NCBI GenBank assembly: GCA_964430855.1
Contig: CAYSHC010000007.1
Coordinates: 16,114 to 80,113, forward strand
Length of the DNA stretch: 64,000 nucleotides
Direction: 5' to 3'
DNA from: JAEZDP01 sp964430855
Lineage (GTDB): Bacteria > Acidobacteriota > Vicinamibacteria > Vicinamibacterales > Vicinamibacteraceae
Shown here: positions 25,336 to 33,676 of the stretch, piece after piece
Layout: each line of letters starts with the position of its first letter
Position numbering within the stretch: the stretch's first letter is position 1
Translations under genes and position numbers: made by a program
The notes under the pieces: generated by a model
What the model saw: only the letters and a program-made list of their open reading frames with translations
Databases searched by the model: none
Told to the model about the DNA's origin: nothing

Positions 25336-25520
25336 GTCCGCTCACCTCCGCGGACGCGCGACGCGAGCCAGGATGCCCGCGTGGGTCCGCCAGCCCATCA
25401 CTGAGCAAAGGCGGTGCCGGTTGCGGGTCCAGTAGCGCCCGACTTGTCAAGGTGCAGCGCAAGTTGTTGTGCCGTCGCGCGTTGCACGGCTCAGCATGAC
25501 GTGGCGCGACGCGGCGTCTG

Positions 25521-25537
25521 CCCCCCGACGTGGGGGG
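25521..25537. terminator. GC hairpin downstream of the metallohydrolase gene
   Basis: CCCCCC and GGGGGG around GACGT in the 274-base gap between 25335 and 25610, 73 bases beyond the stop of the leftward gene. I see no gene in this gap. One damaged repeat-like string (AGGGTCAGGT at 25572-25581) also lies here. Confidence 0.35.
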
Positions 25538-25609
25538 TGTCATCTGGAGGAGACCCCGGCGTTACCCAAACAGGGTCAGGTGCGCCACGCCGCGCCCCGG
25601 GGCATGACG

Positions 25610-27292
25610 TCAGGGGCGCGGCGCGGAGGCGCCGAGGCGTTCGAGCAGCGCCCGTGTTTCCCTGACACGCCGGCGGAGGTCGTCCGGATGCCGCGCCACC
25701 TGCGCGTTGATGGCGGTGCTGGTGGGCGCCTCGATCTCGGCCTCGATCTCGTCGAGATACCGGAGCGACAGCGCGACGTTGTCGGCAAGCGTGCGAGGGT
25801 TGGCAAAGCCCGTGTCGCCGACGTGCACGTACACCGGCGTCGTGTGCGCGGCCTGCGTGGGCGCAGCCCACGCGCGCGCAGCGATCCAGAGGCCGTGCGC
25901 GCCGAGCGTCAGATCGTGGGCGATCTCGAGCCGCTCGGTCGATTGCCCCGTCTCGCCGGCCGACACCTGCCGCACGACCTCGCCATGCACGACGATCTCG
26001 AGGCGATCGAGGGGGACATCATCGGCGTGCCCTTCGGCACGGGCCGTGATGCGCACCCGATCGCCTGCCCGACGCCGCAGGGTGCTGCCGGGCAGCGCAT
26101 CGTCCACGGTGATCGACAGCATCGGACCGCTCGTCACGAACGTCCGGCCCGCCTTCAGGGCCTCGAACCAGCGGTCGAACGTGAATGCCCCGTCGACGTA
26201 CGCGTAGAAGCGCGCGTCGCCGATGCGCGGCCCCTCGTCCTCGGCGGCGCCGAACGCACGCGTGCGCCCGCACCACGGGAAATCGGATCCCGCCGTGGCC
26301 GTCAGCGGGACTCCCATGTCGAGGAAGCGGTAGTAGTTGGCCGTCACGAGGGGCCCGCCCGGCGCGCAGAACTGGAGCAGCTCGAGGAAGTCGAGCTTGC
26401 CCTGGAGCACGTCGAGCGTCATGCCGCGCGAGCCGTGAAATGTCGCGCCCTGATGCGCGTAGCCGGTGACGCCGCCGAGGGCGTGGACGCGGTCGAACGT
26501 CGTGTCGTACGCGTAGTAGTCGCGCTGCCGGGGACGCACGTACGCGGACGCGCCGAGCGAGATGGTGTGGCCCAGCTCCGGCGTGCGCGGCTCCTCCTGG
26601 CCGGGCGAGAGCACGTGCCCACCCTCCTGGTAGCGTCCCGCCTCGCCGAACGCGTACTGCGTGAAGTACGTCGTGAAGAAGTCGCCCATCTGCAGCAGGT
26701 GCCCCACGTGCACGTCCTCTGCGGCGATCCAGCGGAGGATGAGCGGGTTCTCGCGCGGCGACCGGCGCAGGTGGATGTGGTCGTCCGACGCGTACCAGCC
26801 GCGCGCAGGCATGTCCACCCAGCGGCGGAGCGACACCATCCGCTCCTCGGAGGCGCCGGCCGACAGGGTCACGGTGGAATGGTCGCGCACGTACTCGTAC
26901 CCCCTGGTCACCTCCATCCGGTACTGGCCTTCCGGCAGCGTGACGGTGAAGCTGCCGTCCACGTAGAAAGCGCCGTCGGGCTGCGTCGCGTACCCATCCG
27001 CCCTGTCGTCGTGCCCGTACATGATCGCGATGGCTTCCCTCGGCACGCCCAGAGCCTCGCCGGGGATTGCCAGCGCGCCGTCGACGGCCTTCGACACCGG
27101 CGTCCCCGACGCGTCGGTGAGGCGCACGCGCGCCGGCGTCGGCCGTCCCGTGCCCGCGTCGACGATCGTCACCCGCAGCGTGCCGGCGTCGGCGGCGGCC
27201 GGGACGGCGCGCAGACAGGCGAACACCAGCGCCGTGACGCCGCACACCGGCAACGCGACGGCCGCGAGACGACGTCGTGTCGCGTGCGTCAT
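25610..27292 (-). CDS. CehA/McbA-family metallohydrolase (PHP-like), exported
   Basis: 560 residues with an N-terminal signal (VALPVCGVTALVFACLRAVPAAADA). Residues ~40-150 form a carboxypeptidase-regulatory-like beta domain (LRVTIVDAGTGRPTPARVRLTDA). The hydrolase domain follows: GWYASDDHIHLRRSP (metal-binding His), AAEDVHVGHLLQMGDF, GVTGYAHQGATFH and TATAGSDFPWCG. Relatives include carbaryl hydrolase CehA, but most have unknown substrates. Start ATG 27292 overlaps the stop of the HupE/UreJ-like gene by four bases, so the two are coupled. Confidence 0.84.
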   Translation of the reverse strand: MTHATRRRLAAVALPVCGVTALVFACLRAVPAAADAGTLRVTIVDAGTGRPTPARVRLTDASGTPVSKAVDGALAIPGEALGVPREAIAIMYGHDDRADGYATQPDGAFYVDGSFTVTLPEGQYRMEVTRGYEYVRDHSTVTLSAGASEERMVSLRRWVDMPARGWYASDDHIHLRRSPRENPLILRWIAAEDVHVGHLLQMGDFFTTYFTQYAFGEAGRYQEGGHVLSPGQEEPRTPELGHTISLGASAYVRPRQRDYYAYDTTFDRVHALGGVTGYAHQGATFHGSRGMTLDVLQGKLDFLELLQFCAPGGPLVTANYYRFLDMGVPLTATAGSDFPWCGRTRAFGAAEDEGPRIGDARFYAYVDGAFTFDRWFEALKAGRTFVTSGPMLSITVDDALPGSTLRRRAGDRVRITARAEGHADDVPLDRLEIVVHGEVVRQVSAGETGQSTERLEIAHDLTLGAHGLWIAARAWAAPTQAAHTTPVYVHVGDTGFANPRTLADNVALSLRYLDEIEAEIEAPTSTAINAQVARHPDDLRRRVRETRALLERLGASAPRP

Positions 27293-28392
27293 GACAACCG
27301 CTCCATTACCCATACGGCCGCCACGGCGCAGACGGCTATCGATGTGGCCTGCACGATTCGGTGATGCCACGCGTGCCGCGCCATCCAGCCGATCACGGGC
27401 ACGGCGACGGCGACGATCGCGAGCTGCCCGATCTCGATGCCCACGTTGAACGCGAGCACCGACGACACGAGCTGCGCCGTGGGCATGCCCAGCACGTCGA
27501 GCATCCCGGCGAAGCCGAAGCCGTGCACCAGCCCGAACCCGAAGGCCAGCGGCCAGCGTGCGCGCGGTCGCTCGACGAGGAGGTTCTCGAGCGCGACGTA
27601 GATCAGGCTCAGCGCGATGGCCACCTCCACGACCCGCGCGGGCGGCGACACGACGTGCAGTGCCGCGAGCAGCAGCGTCACGCTGTGCGCCGCGGTGAAG
27701 GCCGTCACGATGGCCACACGCGAGCGCCACGTCCCGCCGGGCACCAGCAGGCACAGCAGGAACAGCACGTGGTCGTACCCCGTGACGATGTGCTCGAGAC
27801 CCGAGAGCAGCATCGCGCGCAGCGAGCCCGCCGGGGCGAGTCCCGTGGACACGGCATCGTCGACCGTCGGCAACGCGAGATCGGCCGCCGTCGCCGTCAG
27901 CATCACCGGCGCGCCCGGACTGGCCGCGTCGGTCGCGCCGGCACGCTCGACGCGCGCCAGCACGCGGTGGCTGTCGTCGGTCAGCTCGTGGAAGCGCGAG
28001 CGGGCGAAGCGCTCGCCCGCGGCCTCCGACAGCGAGTGTCTGACGACGACTTCGATGGCGTCGGGTGGCAGGACGCGCGCGCTGACGAGCGTGGCAGGTA
28101 CGGGCCGACCGTTCTCGATGACGTGGAAGTACCGGAGCAGCTCGCGGCCGATGGCCATGCGCCGCTGCTCGGTCATCGCCCCGCCGTGCTCCGGCGTCGT
28201 GAGCACGTCCGGCGTCCAGCCGAAGTCCGCGAGCGACACGATGATCTGGCTCGTCGCCTCCTGCCGGTCGACGGTCACCTTCCAGAAGGCCATCGACCCC
28301 GTGTGGGCATACGCGGGCACGAGCACGGCAAGTGCGGCGGTGAGCGCGAAGACGAGCGACGTCCGGACGCGGCGATGCGCGATGACGGTCAT
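27289..28392 (-). CDS. HupE/UreJ-family membrane protein
   Basis: 367 residues. Signal or first membrane segment (SLVFALTAALAVLVPAYAHTG), a periplasmic beta-rich domain (about 30-190), then five or six membrane helices starting with the family motif GLEHIVTGYDHVLFLLCLLV and continuing with VTAFTAAHSVTLLLAAL and GFGLVHGFGFAGML. HupE/UreJ_2 proteins are associated with nickel or other metal uptake, but the long extracytoplasmic domain here is typical of members with no assigned function. Start ATG 28392. Coupled to the metallohydrolase gene by an ATGA overlap. Confidence 0.82.
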   Translation of the reverse strand: MTVIAHRRVRTSLVFALTAALAVLVPAYAHTGSMAFWKVTVDRQEATSQIIVSLADFGWTPDVLTTPEHGGAMTEQRRMAIGRELLRYFHVIENGRPVPATLVSARVLPPDAIEVVVRHSLSEAAGERFARSRFHELTDDSHRVLARVERAGATDAASPGAPVMLTATAADLALPTVDDAVSTGLAPAGSLRAMLLSGLEHIVTGYDHVLFLLCLLVPGGTWRSRVAIVTAFTAAHSVTLLLAALHVVSPPARVVEVAIALSLIYVALENLLVERPRARWPLAFGFGLVHGFGFAGMLDVLGMPTAQLVSSVLAFNVGIEIGQLAIVAVAVPVIGWMARHAWHHRIVQATSIAVCAVAAVWVMERLS

Positions 28393-28575
28393 GGCAAGGG
28401 CGGTGCGGCCACATTCTCCACCAAACACGGCCGTTCCGCGACCGTCCCCCCCGAGAGGTCGCATCCGCCGGTATCGGCGTGGCCGCACGAGGGGACGGGA
28501 TAGACTCGGAGTCATCGGATGCCAGGTGCTCGTGATCGACGTCCCGCGGCGGCTGCCGCACGCTGGAGGATACGC

Positions 28576-29505
28576 ATGAGGTGTCGCGCCACCGGACCAC
28601 GCGGCCTGCTGGCTCGGCTCCTTGTCGTCCTCGTCGCCGCTGCGGCAGGCGCCTGCGCGCGCGCCGCACCCGTGCCGGCGCAGGCCATCGAGGACGCGCA
28701 GCTTGGCGTGCGCGTGAAGACGGCGCTCGTGAACGACCCGCACCTGGGCCCCCGCGTCATCGAGGTGCGCGTCTCCGGCGGCATCGCGTCGCTTGCCGGC
28801 CTCGTCGCCTCGGAAGCGGAACGCGCGCGTGCGCTGGAGATCGCCCGTGCCGTCCCCGGCATCGTGGACGTCGAGTCGAGGCTCGTGATCGGCGAGCCGC
28901 CGCCACCGCCCCAGCACGACGAGGCCGCGCTCCCGCGGCCACGCGACCGCATGGCCGAGTCGAGCGCCAGCGAGCGGCGTCTGCTCGCCGTGGGCCTCGC
29001 GGTTGGCGGCCGCCGGCCCGCCGAGGCGGCACTGTCGTCCACGACGGTCGTCACCCCGATGGCGCGCATCGGCAGGCCGCGCGGCTTCTTCCCTGACGTC
29101 GGCTTCACCTGGTACCAGACGCGGCTTTCGCCGGCCGACATGGACGGCGGGCTCGGCCGCATCACGGTGAGGCCCGTGATGGGCGGCATCGGCTACACCC
29201 TCACAGACGACGTGCACTGGGCGATGACCTTCTCGGTGGTCGGCGGCGTCGCGTTCAACGGCGTCCGCATCGAGCACCCGCGGCCGGGCGACGGCCAGGT
29301 CGTGGACATCGACAACAGCCCGGCGGTGCGTCCGGGTGCCTCGCTCTGGTACGACGTCAACGACAGGATTGCCCTCAACGTCTTCGGCGGGTACGTCATC
29401 ACGCGCCCGCGGACGACGTTTCTCGAGGGCGGCGCGTTCACGCGGCGCGCCATCAGAGCCGACGCGGCCGTGTTCAGCGTGGGCATGGCCTGGAAGCTGT
29501 TCTGA
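28576..29505 (+). CDS. BON-domain protein with C-terminal outer-membrane-barrel-like region
   Basis: 309 residues. N-terminal signal (LLARLLVVLVAAAAGACARA, possibly lipidated at the Cys in AAAGAC). A BON domain spans roughly 35-110 (DAQLGVRVKTALVNDPHLGP, ASLAGLVASEAERARALEIA). After a Pro/charged linker, strand-rich repeats (DVGFTWYQTRLSPADMDGG, GIGYTLTDDVHWAMTFSVVGGVAFNGV) end in FSVGMAWKLF, with a terminal Phe as in outer-membrane barrels. GGAGGA precedes the ATG. It lies ten bases upstream of the Mla-type permease gene, so it is probably part of that lipid-transport operon. Confidence 0.8.
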   Translation: MRCRATGPRGLLARLLVVLVAAAAGACARAAPVPAQAIEDAQLGVRVKTALVNDPHLGPRVIEVRVSGGIASLAGLVASEAERARALEIARAVPGIVDVESRLVIGEPPPPPQHDEAALPRPRDRMAESSASERRLLAVGLAVGGRRPAEAALSSTTVVTPMARIGRPRGFFPDVGFTWYQTRLSPADMDGGLGRITVRPVMGGIGYTLTDDVHWAMTFSVVGGVAFNGVRIEHPRPGDGQVVDIDNSPAVRPGASLWYDVNDRIALNVFGGYVITRPRTTFLEGGAFTRRAIRADAAVFSVGMAWKLF

Positions 29506-29515
29506 GCACACGCGC

Positions 29516-30280
29516 ATGCACCAGTGGCTGACGATGTGGCTCGCGGGCGTCGGCGACGCCGCGCTCTTCGCGGCTCGGGCGCTGCGCGAGGCGGTGCGCC
29601 CGCCCTACGAAGTCCGCGAGACCCTGCGGCAGCTCTACGAGCTGGGCTGCCGATCGGTGCCGCTGATTGCCGTGAGCGGGTTCGCCGTCGGCGTCGTGCT
29701 GTCGATGCACACGCGGTCGTCGCTGGCCCGCTTCGGCGCCGAGGGCCTCATCCCGGCCGGGCTGGCCATCGCGCTCGTGCGCGAGACGGGCCCGCTCGTC
29801 GCCGGCCTGCTGCTCGCGGGCCGCATCGGCGCGGGCATCGGCGCCGAGCTCGGGGCCATGAAGGTGACCGAGCAGATCGACGCACTCGAGGCGTCGGCTG
29901 TCGACTCGTTCAAGTACCTGGTCGTCACGCGGACCGTGGCGTGCGTCATCGCGCTGCCGCTGCTCACCTCGGTGATGAACTTCACGGGCATGCTCGGCGG
30001 CTGGGTCGCGGAGGCTACGATCACGGGCATTCCGTTCCGCGGCTATTTCGTGCAGGCATTCTCGATCGTCGACTTCGCGGACCTCGTGCCTTCCACGCTG
30101 AAGACCACCGTCTTCGGCTTCATCATCGCCGTCGTCGCGTCGTACCTCGGCATCAACACGTCGCGCGGCACCGAGGGCGTCGGCCAGGCCTCCACACGCA
30201 GCGTCGTGACGGCGTCCATCTTCCTGATCGTTGCCAACGTGCTGCTCGTGCGGATGATCTTCTTCTTCTTCCCGGACTGA
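29516..30280 (+). CDS. mlaE: MlaE-type ABC transporter permease
   Basis: 254 residues, five or six membrane segments. MlaE/YrbE features: YELGCRSVPLIAVSGFAVGVVLS, GLAIALVRETGPLVAGLLLAGRIGAGIGAELGAMKVTEQIDALEA (given in parts: VRETGPLVAGLLLAGR and GAELGAMKVTEQIDALEA), and DLVPSTLKTTVFGFIIAVVA. Inner-membrane component of retrograde or anterograde phospholipid transport. Followed by the ATPase gene after three bases. Confidence 0.93.
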   Translation: MHQWLTMWLAGVGDAALFAARALREAVRPPYEVRETLRQLYELGCRSVPLIAVSGFAVGVVLSMHTRSSLARFGAEGLIPAGLAIALVRETGPLVAGLLLAGRIGAGIGAELGAMKVTEQIDALEASAVDSFKYLVVTRTVACVIALPLLTSVMNFTGMLGGWVAEATITGIPFRGYFVQAFSIVDFADLVPSTLKTTVFGFIIAVVASYLGINTSRGTEGVGQASTRSVVTASIFLIVANVLLVRMIFFFFPD

Positions 30281-30283
30281 TCC

Positions 30284-31039
30284 ATGGCACGCGACGCGCT
30301 GGTGCCGGCCGTGGAGCTTCGCGATGTGAGCAAGTCGTTCGGCACGCGGCGCGTGCTGGATCGGGTGAGCCTCACGGTGCCGGCCGGGCATGGCTTCTGC
30401 ATCCTCGGGCGCAGCGGCACCGGAAAGAGCGTGATGCTGAAGCACGTCATCGGGCTGATGCAGCCGGACGAAGGACGGGTCGTCGTGGAGGGGCAGGACA
30501 TCACCGGCCGGTCGAGCCGCGCGCTGTCGCCCGTGCGCCAGCGTATCGGGTTCCTCTTCCAGAACAGCGCGCTGTTCGACTCGATCTCCGTCGGCGAGAA
30601 CGTCGCGTTCCCGCTGCGCCGCCACCGGAAGCTCGACGAGGACGCGATCCGCGCCCGCGCGTCGCTGCTGCTCGACCAGGTCGGCCTCGGCCGCGAGTAC
30701 GACAAGATGCCGGCGGCGCTGTCCGGCGGCATGCGCAAACGCGCCGGCCTCGCCCGCGCGCTGGCGCTCGATCCGTCGATCCTGCTGGCCGACGAGCCCA
30801 GCGCGGGCCTCGACCCGGTCACCGCAGCCGAGATCGACGCGCTTCTCGTGGACCTGAAGCGGCAGTCGAACACCACCATCATCGTCGTCACGCACAACAT
30901 CCCCAGCGCGCGCGCCATCGGCGACGAGCTGGTGTTCCTGCACGAGGGCACGGTGCTGGCGCAGGGCACGCCGGCCGACCTCGACGCGAGCGAGCACGAG
31001 CTGGTCCGCACGTTCATGCGCTCGACGGGCGCGGGGTAG
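30284..31039 (+). CDS. mlaF: MlaF-type ABC transporter ATP-binding protein
   Basis: 251 residues. Walker A GRSGTGKS (42-49), Q-loop FLFQNSALFDS, signature LSGGMRKRAGLARAL, Walker B ILLADEPSAGLDP and switch His in VVTHNIPSA. Energises lipid movement with the permease upstream and the MCE protein downstream. Confidence 0.95.
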   Translation: MARDALVPAVELRDVSKSFGTRRVLDRVSLTVPAGHGFCILGRSGTGKSVMLKHVIGLMQPDEGRVVVEGQDITGRSSRALSPVRQRIGFLFQNSALFDSISVGENVAFPLRRHRKLDEDAIRARASLLLDQVGLGREYDKMPAALSGGMRKRAGLARALALDPSILLADEPSAGLDPVTAAEIDALLVDLKRQSNTTIIVVTHNIPSARAIGDELVFLHEGTVLAQGTPADLDASEHELVRTFMRSTGAG

Positions 31040-31048
31040 GGAGAGAGC

Positions 31049-32422
31049 ATGCATACCAGTCGCCTGGCCCTCGTCGGCGCGTTCGTCCTCGTCGGGCTCG
31101 CGCTGTTTGCCGCGGGACTCTTCATGATCGGCGAGCGCCGGCTGCTGTTCACGCGGCAGTTCGAGGTCTCGACCGCGCTCGCGCGCGTGACAGGCCTTGC
31201 CGTGGGCACGCAGGTGCGTGTCGGCGGGATGCCGGCAGGAGAGGTGCTCGAGATCGTCGTGCCCCGCGTGCCCTCGGAGCCCTTCGTCGTGCGGATGCGG
31301 CTGCGCGACGACTTGCGGCACCTCGTCCGCACGGACTCGATCTGCACGGTGCAGACCGACGGCATCGTGGGGAGCGCGTTCATCCAGGTGGGCCTCGGCA
31401 GCGACGAGGCGCCCGTCGTGCAGGACGGCTACACGCTCGAGGGACGCGAGATGATCGAGCTTGCCGACCTCGTCCAGGAGGGCCGCGAGACGTTCCGCAC
31501 GCTGACCTCCGAGGTGCTCGCGCTCGAGGACGACGTCCGCGGCGCCATCGCGGCGGTGACCGATGCGGGCCGGTCGATCGAGCAGGTCGTCTCGGCAACC
31601 GGCACGGAGCTGGAGGCGATGGTGAAGACGGGGCACGTGGCCGTCGAGGACACGAGGGCCATCCTCGCCGACGCCCGCGTGATGGTCGAGCGCGTCAAGG
31701 CCGGCGAGGGCACAGTCGGCAGGCTCCTGGCCGACGACGCGCTCTACCAGCACATGACGTCCGTGGCCGGCGAGACCGGGCAGACGATGGCCAACGTGCG
31801 GGCCGTCACGGCGCGGGCCCGCGAGACGTTCGACGACCTCACCGCGCGGAACGGCGCGGCGGCGCAGATGGTGCAGTCGATGCGGCAGGCCGTCGCCGAC
31901 GCGCAGGAAGTGATGTCGGACCTTGCGGAGGGCACCGAGGCGCTGAAGCGCAACTTCCTCTTCCGCGGGTTCTTCCGCGACAGGGGGTTCTTCGACATCG
32001 ACACCATCACGCGCGACGCGTACCTGTCGGACGACTTCGGCGGCCGCGACCGCGTGCCGCTGCGCGTGTGGGTGGGTGCCGACGGCCTCTTCGAGCCGGA
32101 CGCGTTCGGACGTGAACGGCTGAGCGAGGCGGGACGTCGCCGTCTCGATTCGGCCATGGCGGACTTTGTGCGCTATCCGCGCGACAGCCCGCTCGTCGTC
32201 GAGGGCTATGCCGGCCTTGCCGATGCCAGCAGCCCGCAGGTGCTGTCGGCCGAGCGTGCGTCACTCGTGCGCGACTACCTGATCGACAGGTTCCGGCGAC
32301 GGGCGACCATCACGGGCGCGCTCGGGATGGGAAGCGAGGCGCCGGGCAGCCCGTCGGGCAATGCCACGTGGTCTGGCGTCGCGCTGACGCTGTTCGTGCA
32401 CGAGCAGGCGCTGGCCCGCTGA
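31049..32422 (+). CDS. MCE (MlaD-type) protein fused to an OmpA-like domain
   Basis: 457 residues. A single N-terminal membrane anchor (LALVGAFVLVGLALFAAGLFMI) is followed by an MCE domain (about 38-120: TALARVTGLAVGTQVRVGG). A long helical segment (about 130-300) matches the alpha-helical tube region of larger MCE proteins. The C-terminal ~110 residues resemble an OmpA-like peptidoglycan-binding domain: LSEAGRRRLDSAMADF, SPLVVEGYAGLADA and LSAERASLVRDYLIDRF. MlaD itself is ~180 residues, so this protein is much longer and could reach from inner membrane to cell wall. Third gene of the Mla set, ten bases after mlaF. Confidence 0.85.
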   Translation: MHTSRLALVGAFVLVGLALFAAGLFMIGERRLLFTRQFEVSTALARVTGLAVGTQVRVGGMPAGEVLEIVVPRVPSEPFVVRMRLRDDLRHLVRTDSICTVQTDGIVGSAFIQVGLGSDEAPVVQDGYTLEGREMIELADLVQEGRETFRTLTSEVLALEDDVRGAIAAVTDAGRSIEQVVSATGTELEAMVKTGHVAVEDTRAILADARVMVERVKAGEGTVGRLLADDALYQHMTSVAGETGQTMANVRAVTARARETFDDLTARNGAAAQMVQSMRQAVADAQEVMSDLAEGTEALKRNFLFRGFFRDRGFFDIDTITRDAYLSDDFGGRDRVPLRVWVGADGLFEPDAFGRERLSEAGRRRLDSAMADFVRYPRDSPLVVEGYAGLADASSPQVLSAERASLVRDYLIDRFRRRATITGALGMGSEAPGSPSGNATWSGVALTLFVHEQALAR

Positions 32423-32530
32423 GCTGCACGCCAACGCGCCGTTCCGCCTTGACACGCGCCGCCCGCGGGAGGATGGTGGGCGTATAGCCACCACATGGGG
32501 CGACGTGCCGCTCCGGAGAAGGGGGTCGCG

Positions 32531-33676
32531 ATGCGTACCCGTTTTCCGCGGATCAATGGAACGGTCCTCGCGGTGTTCCTGCTCGTCAGCCTGCCCGTCC
32601 TGGCAGGTGGCGTGCTGCTGGTGCTGCTGGCCGCGCAGTCGTCGCTGCGCGACATGTACGGCGCGCACCTGTCGCACGTCGCGCAGCAGACGGCCGCCAG
32701 CGTCGACGCCTACGTCTACCGCAAGGTGCTCGACGTGTCGATGCTCGGACGCGAGCCGGTCATCAGGCAGGCCGTCCGCGCCACGCCGCCGGGCGCACCC
32801 GAGGCCCTCGCCGCCGCCGGCGCCTCCCGCTATCTCGCCGATCTCGTCGCGCACGACCAGGTGTACCGCGAGATCGTCGTGACCAATCGCGAGGGACAGG
32901 TCGTCGCGGCTTCGCACGAGATCGACCAGACACGGGCGTCGGAGGATGCCTGGTGGCGGATGACCGACGACGGCGGCGACGCCGGCCGCGTGTTCGTGTC
33001 GCAGCTGCGATGGGATGCCGACGCGGGCGCGTCGGTGATGCAGGTGTCGGCGCCGGTGCCGGTAGTGGACGGCGAGCAGCGGGCGGGCGTGGTGCGCGTG
33101 GTCTTCGACGCGCGCGAGCTGCTGGCGCCCGTCGCCGGCATCCAGCTGGGCGCGACCGGCATGGCCACGCTGGTCCGCGACAACGGCTCGGTGGTCTTCA
33201 GCCGCGCGTCGAACGACCCGACGGCGCGCTTCTTCGCCGCGGACCGGCTCTCCGAGAGCCTCCAGGCGCATCGGGCCTCGGAAGGCCTCCGCCAGGACGC
33301 CTTGCACTTCACCGCCGACGGCACCGACGGCAACGCGTACGTCGTCGGCGTGGCGCAGAGCCAGTTGAGCCGCAGCTACCCGGGCCTCAGCTGGCTCGTC
33401 GCGGTGTCACAGGCCGAGTCGGAGCTGGTCACGCCCGTGCGTGCCATCGGCTGGTACCTGCTGCTGGTCTTCGCCATGACGCTGCTGCTCGTCCTGGCAC
33501 TGGCGCTGTACTTCTCGATGCGCCTGCACGCGCCGCCGATCGACGTGGACATGCAGCTGGTCGATCACTATCCGGTGTCGCGCATGCCCGACACGGGCGA
33601 CGACGACTACGACTCGGTGCCTTCGGCGAGTACCGCGTCGATGGCGGCGCCGGCCACGAGACGCAGCTTCCCGTAG
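32531..33676 (+). CDS. dCache-domain membrane protein without an output domain
   Basis: 381 residues. Membrane segment near 12-35 (LAVFLLVSLPVLAGGVLLVLLAA), an extracytoplasmic dCache-like sensor (about 40-305, with LADLVAHDQVYREIVVTNREGQVVAAS in two blocks and MATLVRDNGSVVFS), and a second membrane helix (YLLLVFAMTLLLVLALALYF). A ~40-residue cytoplasmic tail follows, with no HAMP, kinase, GGDEF or chemoreceptor domain. It may signal through a partner. ATG 32531 follows GGAGAAGGGGG. Its last 70 bases overlap the convergent CpaF-like gene. Confidence 0.75.
   Translation: MRTRFPRINGTVLAVFLLVSLPVLAGGVLLVLLAAQSSLRDMYGAHLSHVAQQTAASVDAYVYRKVLDVSMLGREPVIRQAVRATPPGAPEALAAAGASRYLADLVAHDQVYREIVVTNREGQVVAASHEIDQTRASEDAWWRMTDDGGDAGRVFVSQLRWDADAGASVMQVSAPVPVVDGEQRAGVVRVVFDARELLAPVAGIQLGATGMATLVRDNGSVVFSRASNDPTARFFAADRLSESLQAHRASEGLRQDALHFTADGTDGNAYVVGVAQSQLSRSYPGLSWLVAVSQAESELVTPVRAIGWYLLLVFAMTLLLVLALALYFSMRLHAPPIDVDMQLVDHYPVSRMPDTGDDDYDSVPSASTASMAAPATRRSFP

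Noticed and set aside
25572..25581. A fifth repeat site (AGGGTCAGGT)
   Set aside because: Only ten bases resemble the core, with no second copy at 28 bases in either direction. Treated as chance or a remnant.
25610..28669. One ~1000-residue protein spanning the metallohydrolase region
   Set aside because: The frame is open far upstream only because of high G+C. The upstream part is Arg/Ala-rich nonsense opposite the HupE/UreJ gene; the signal peptide and ATGA overlap place the true start at 27292.
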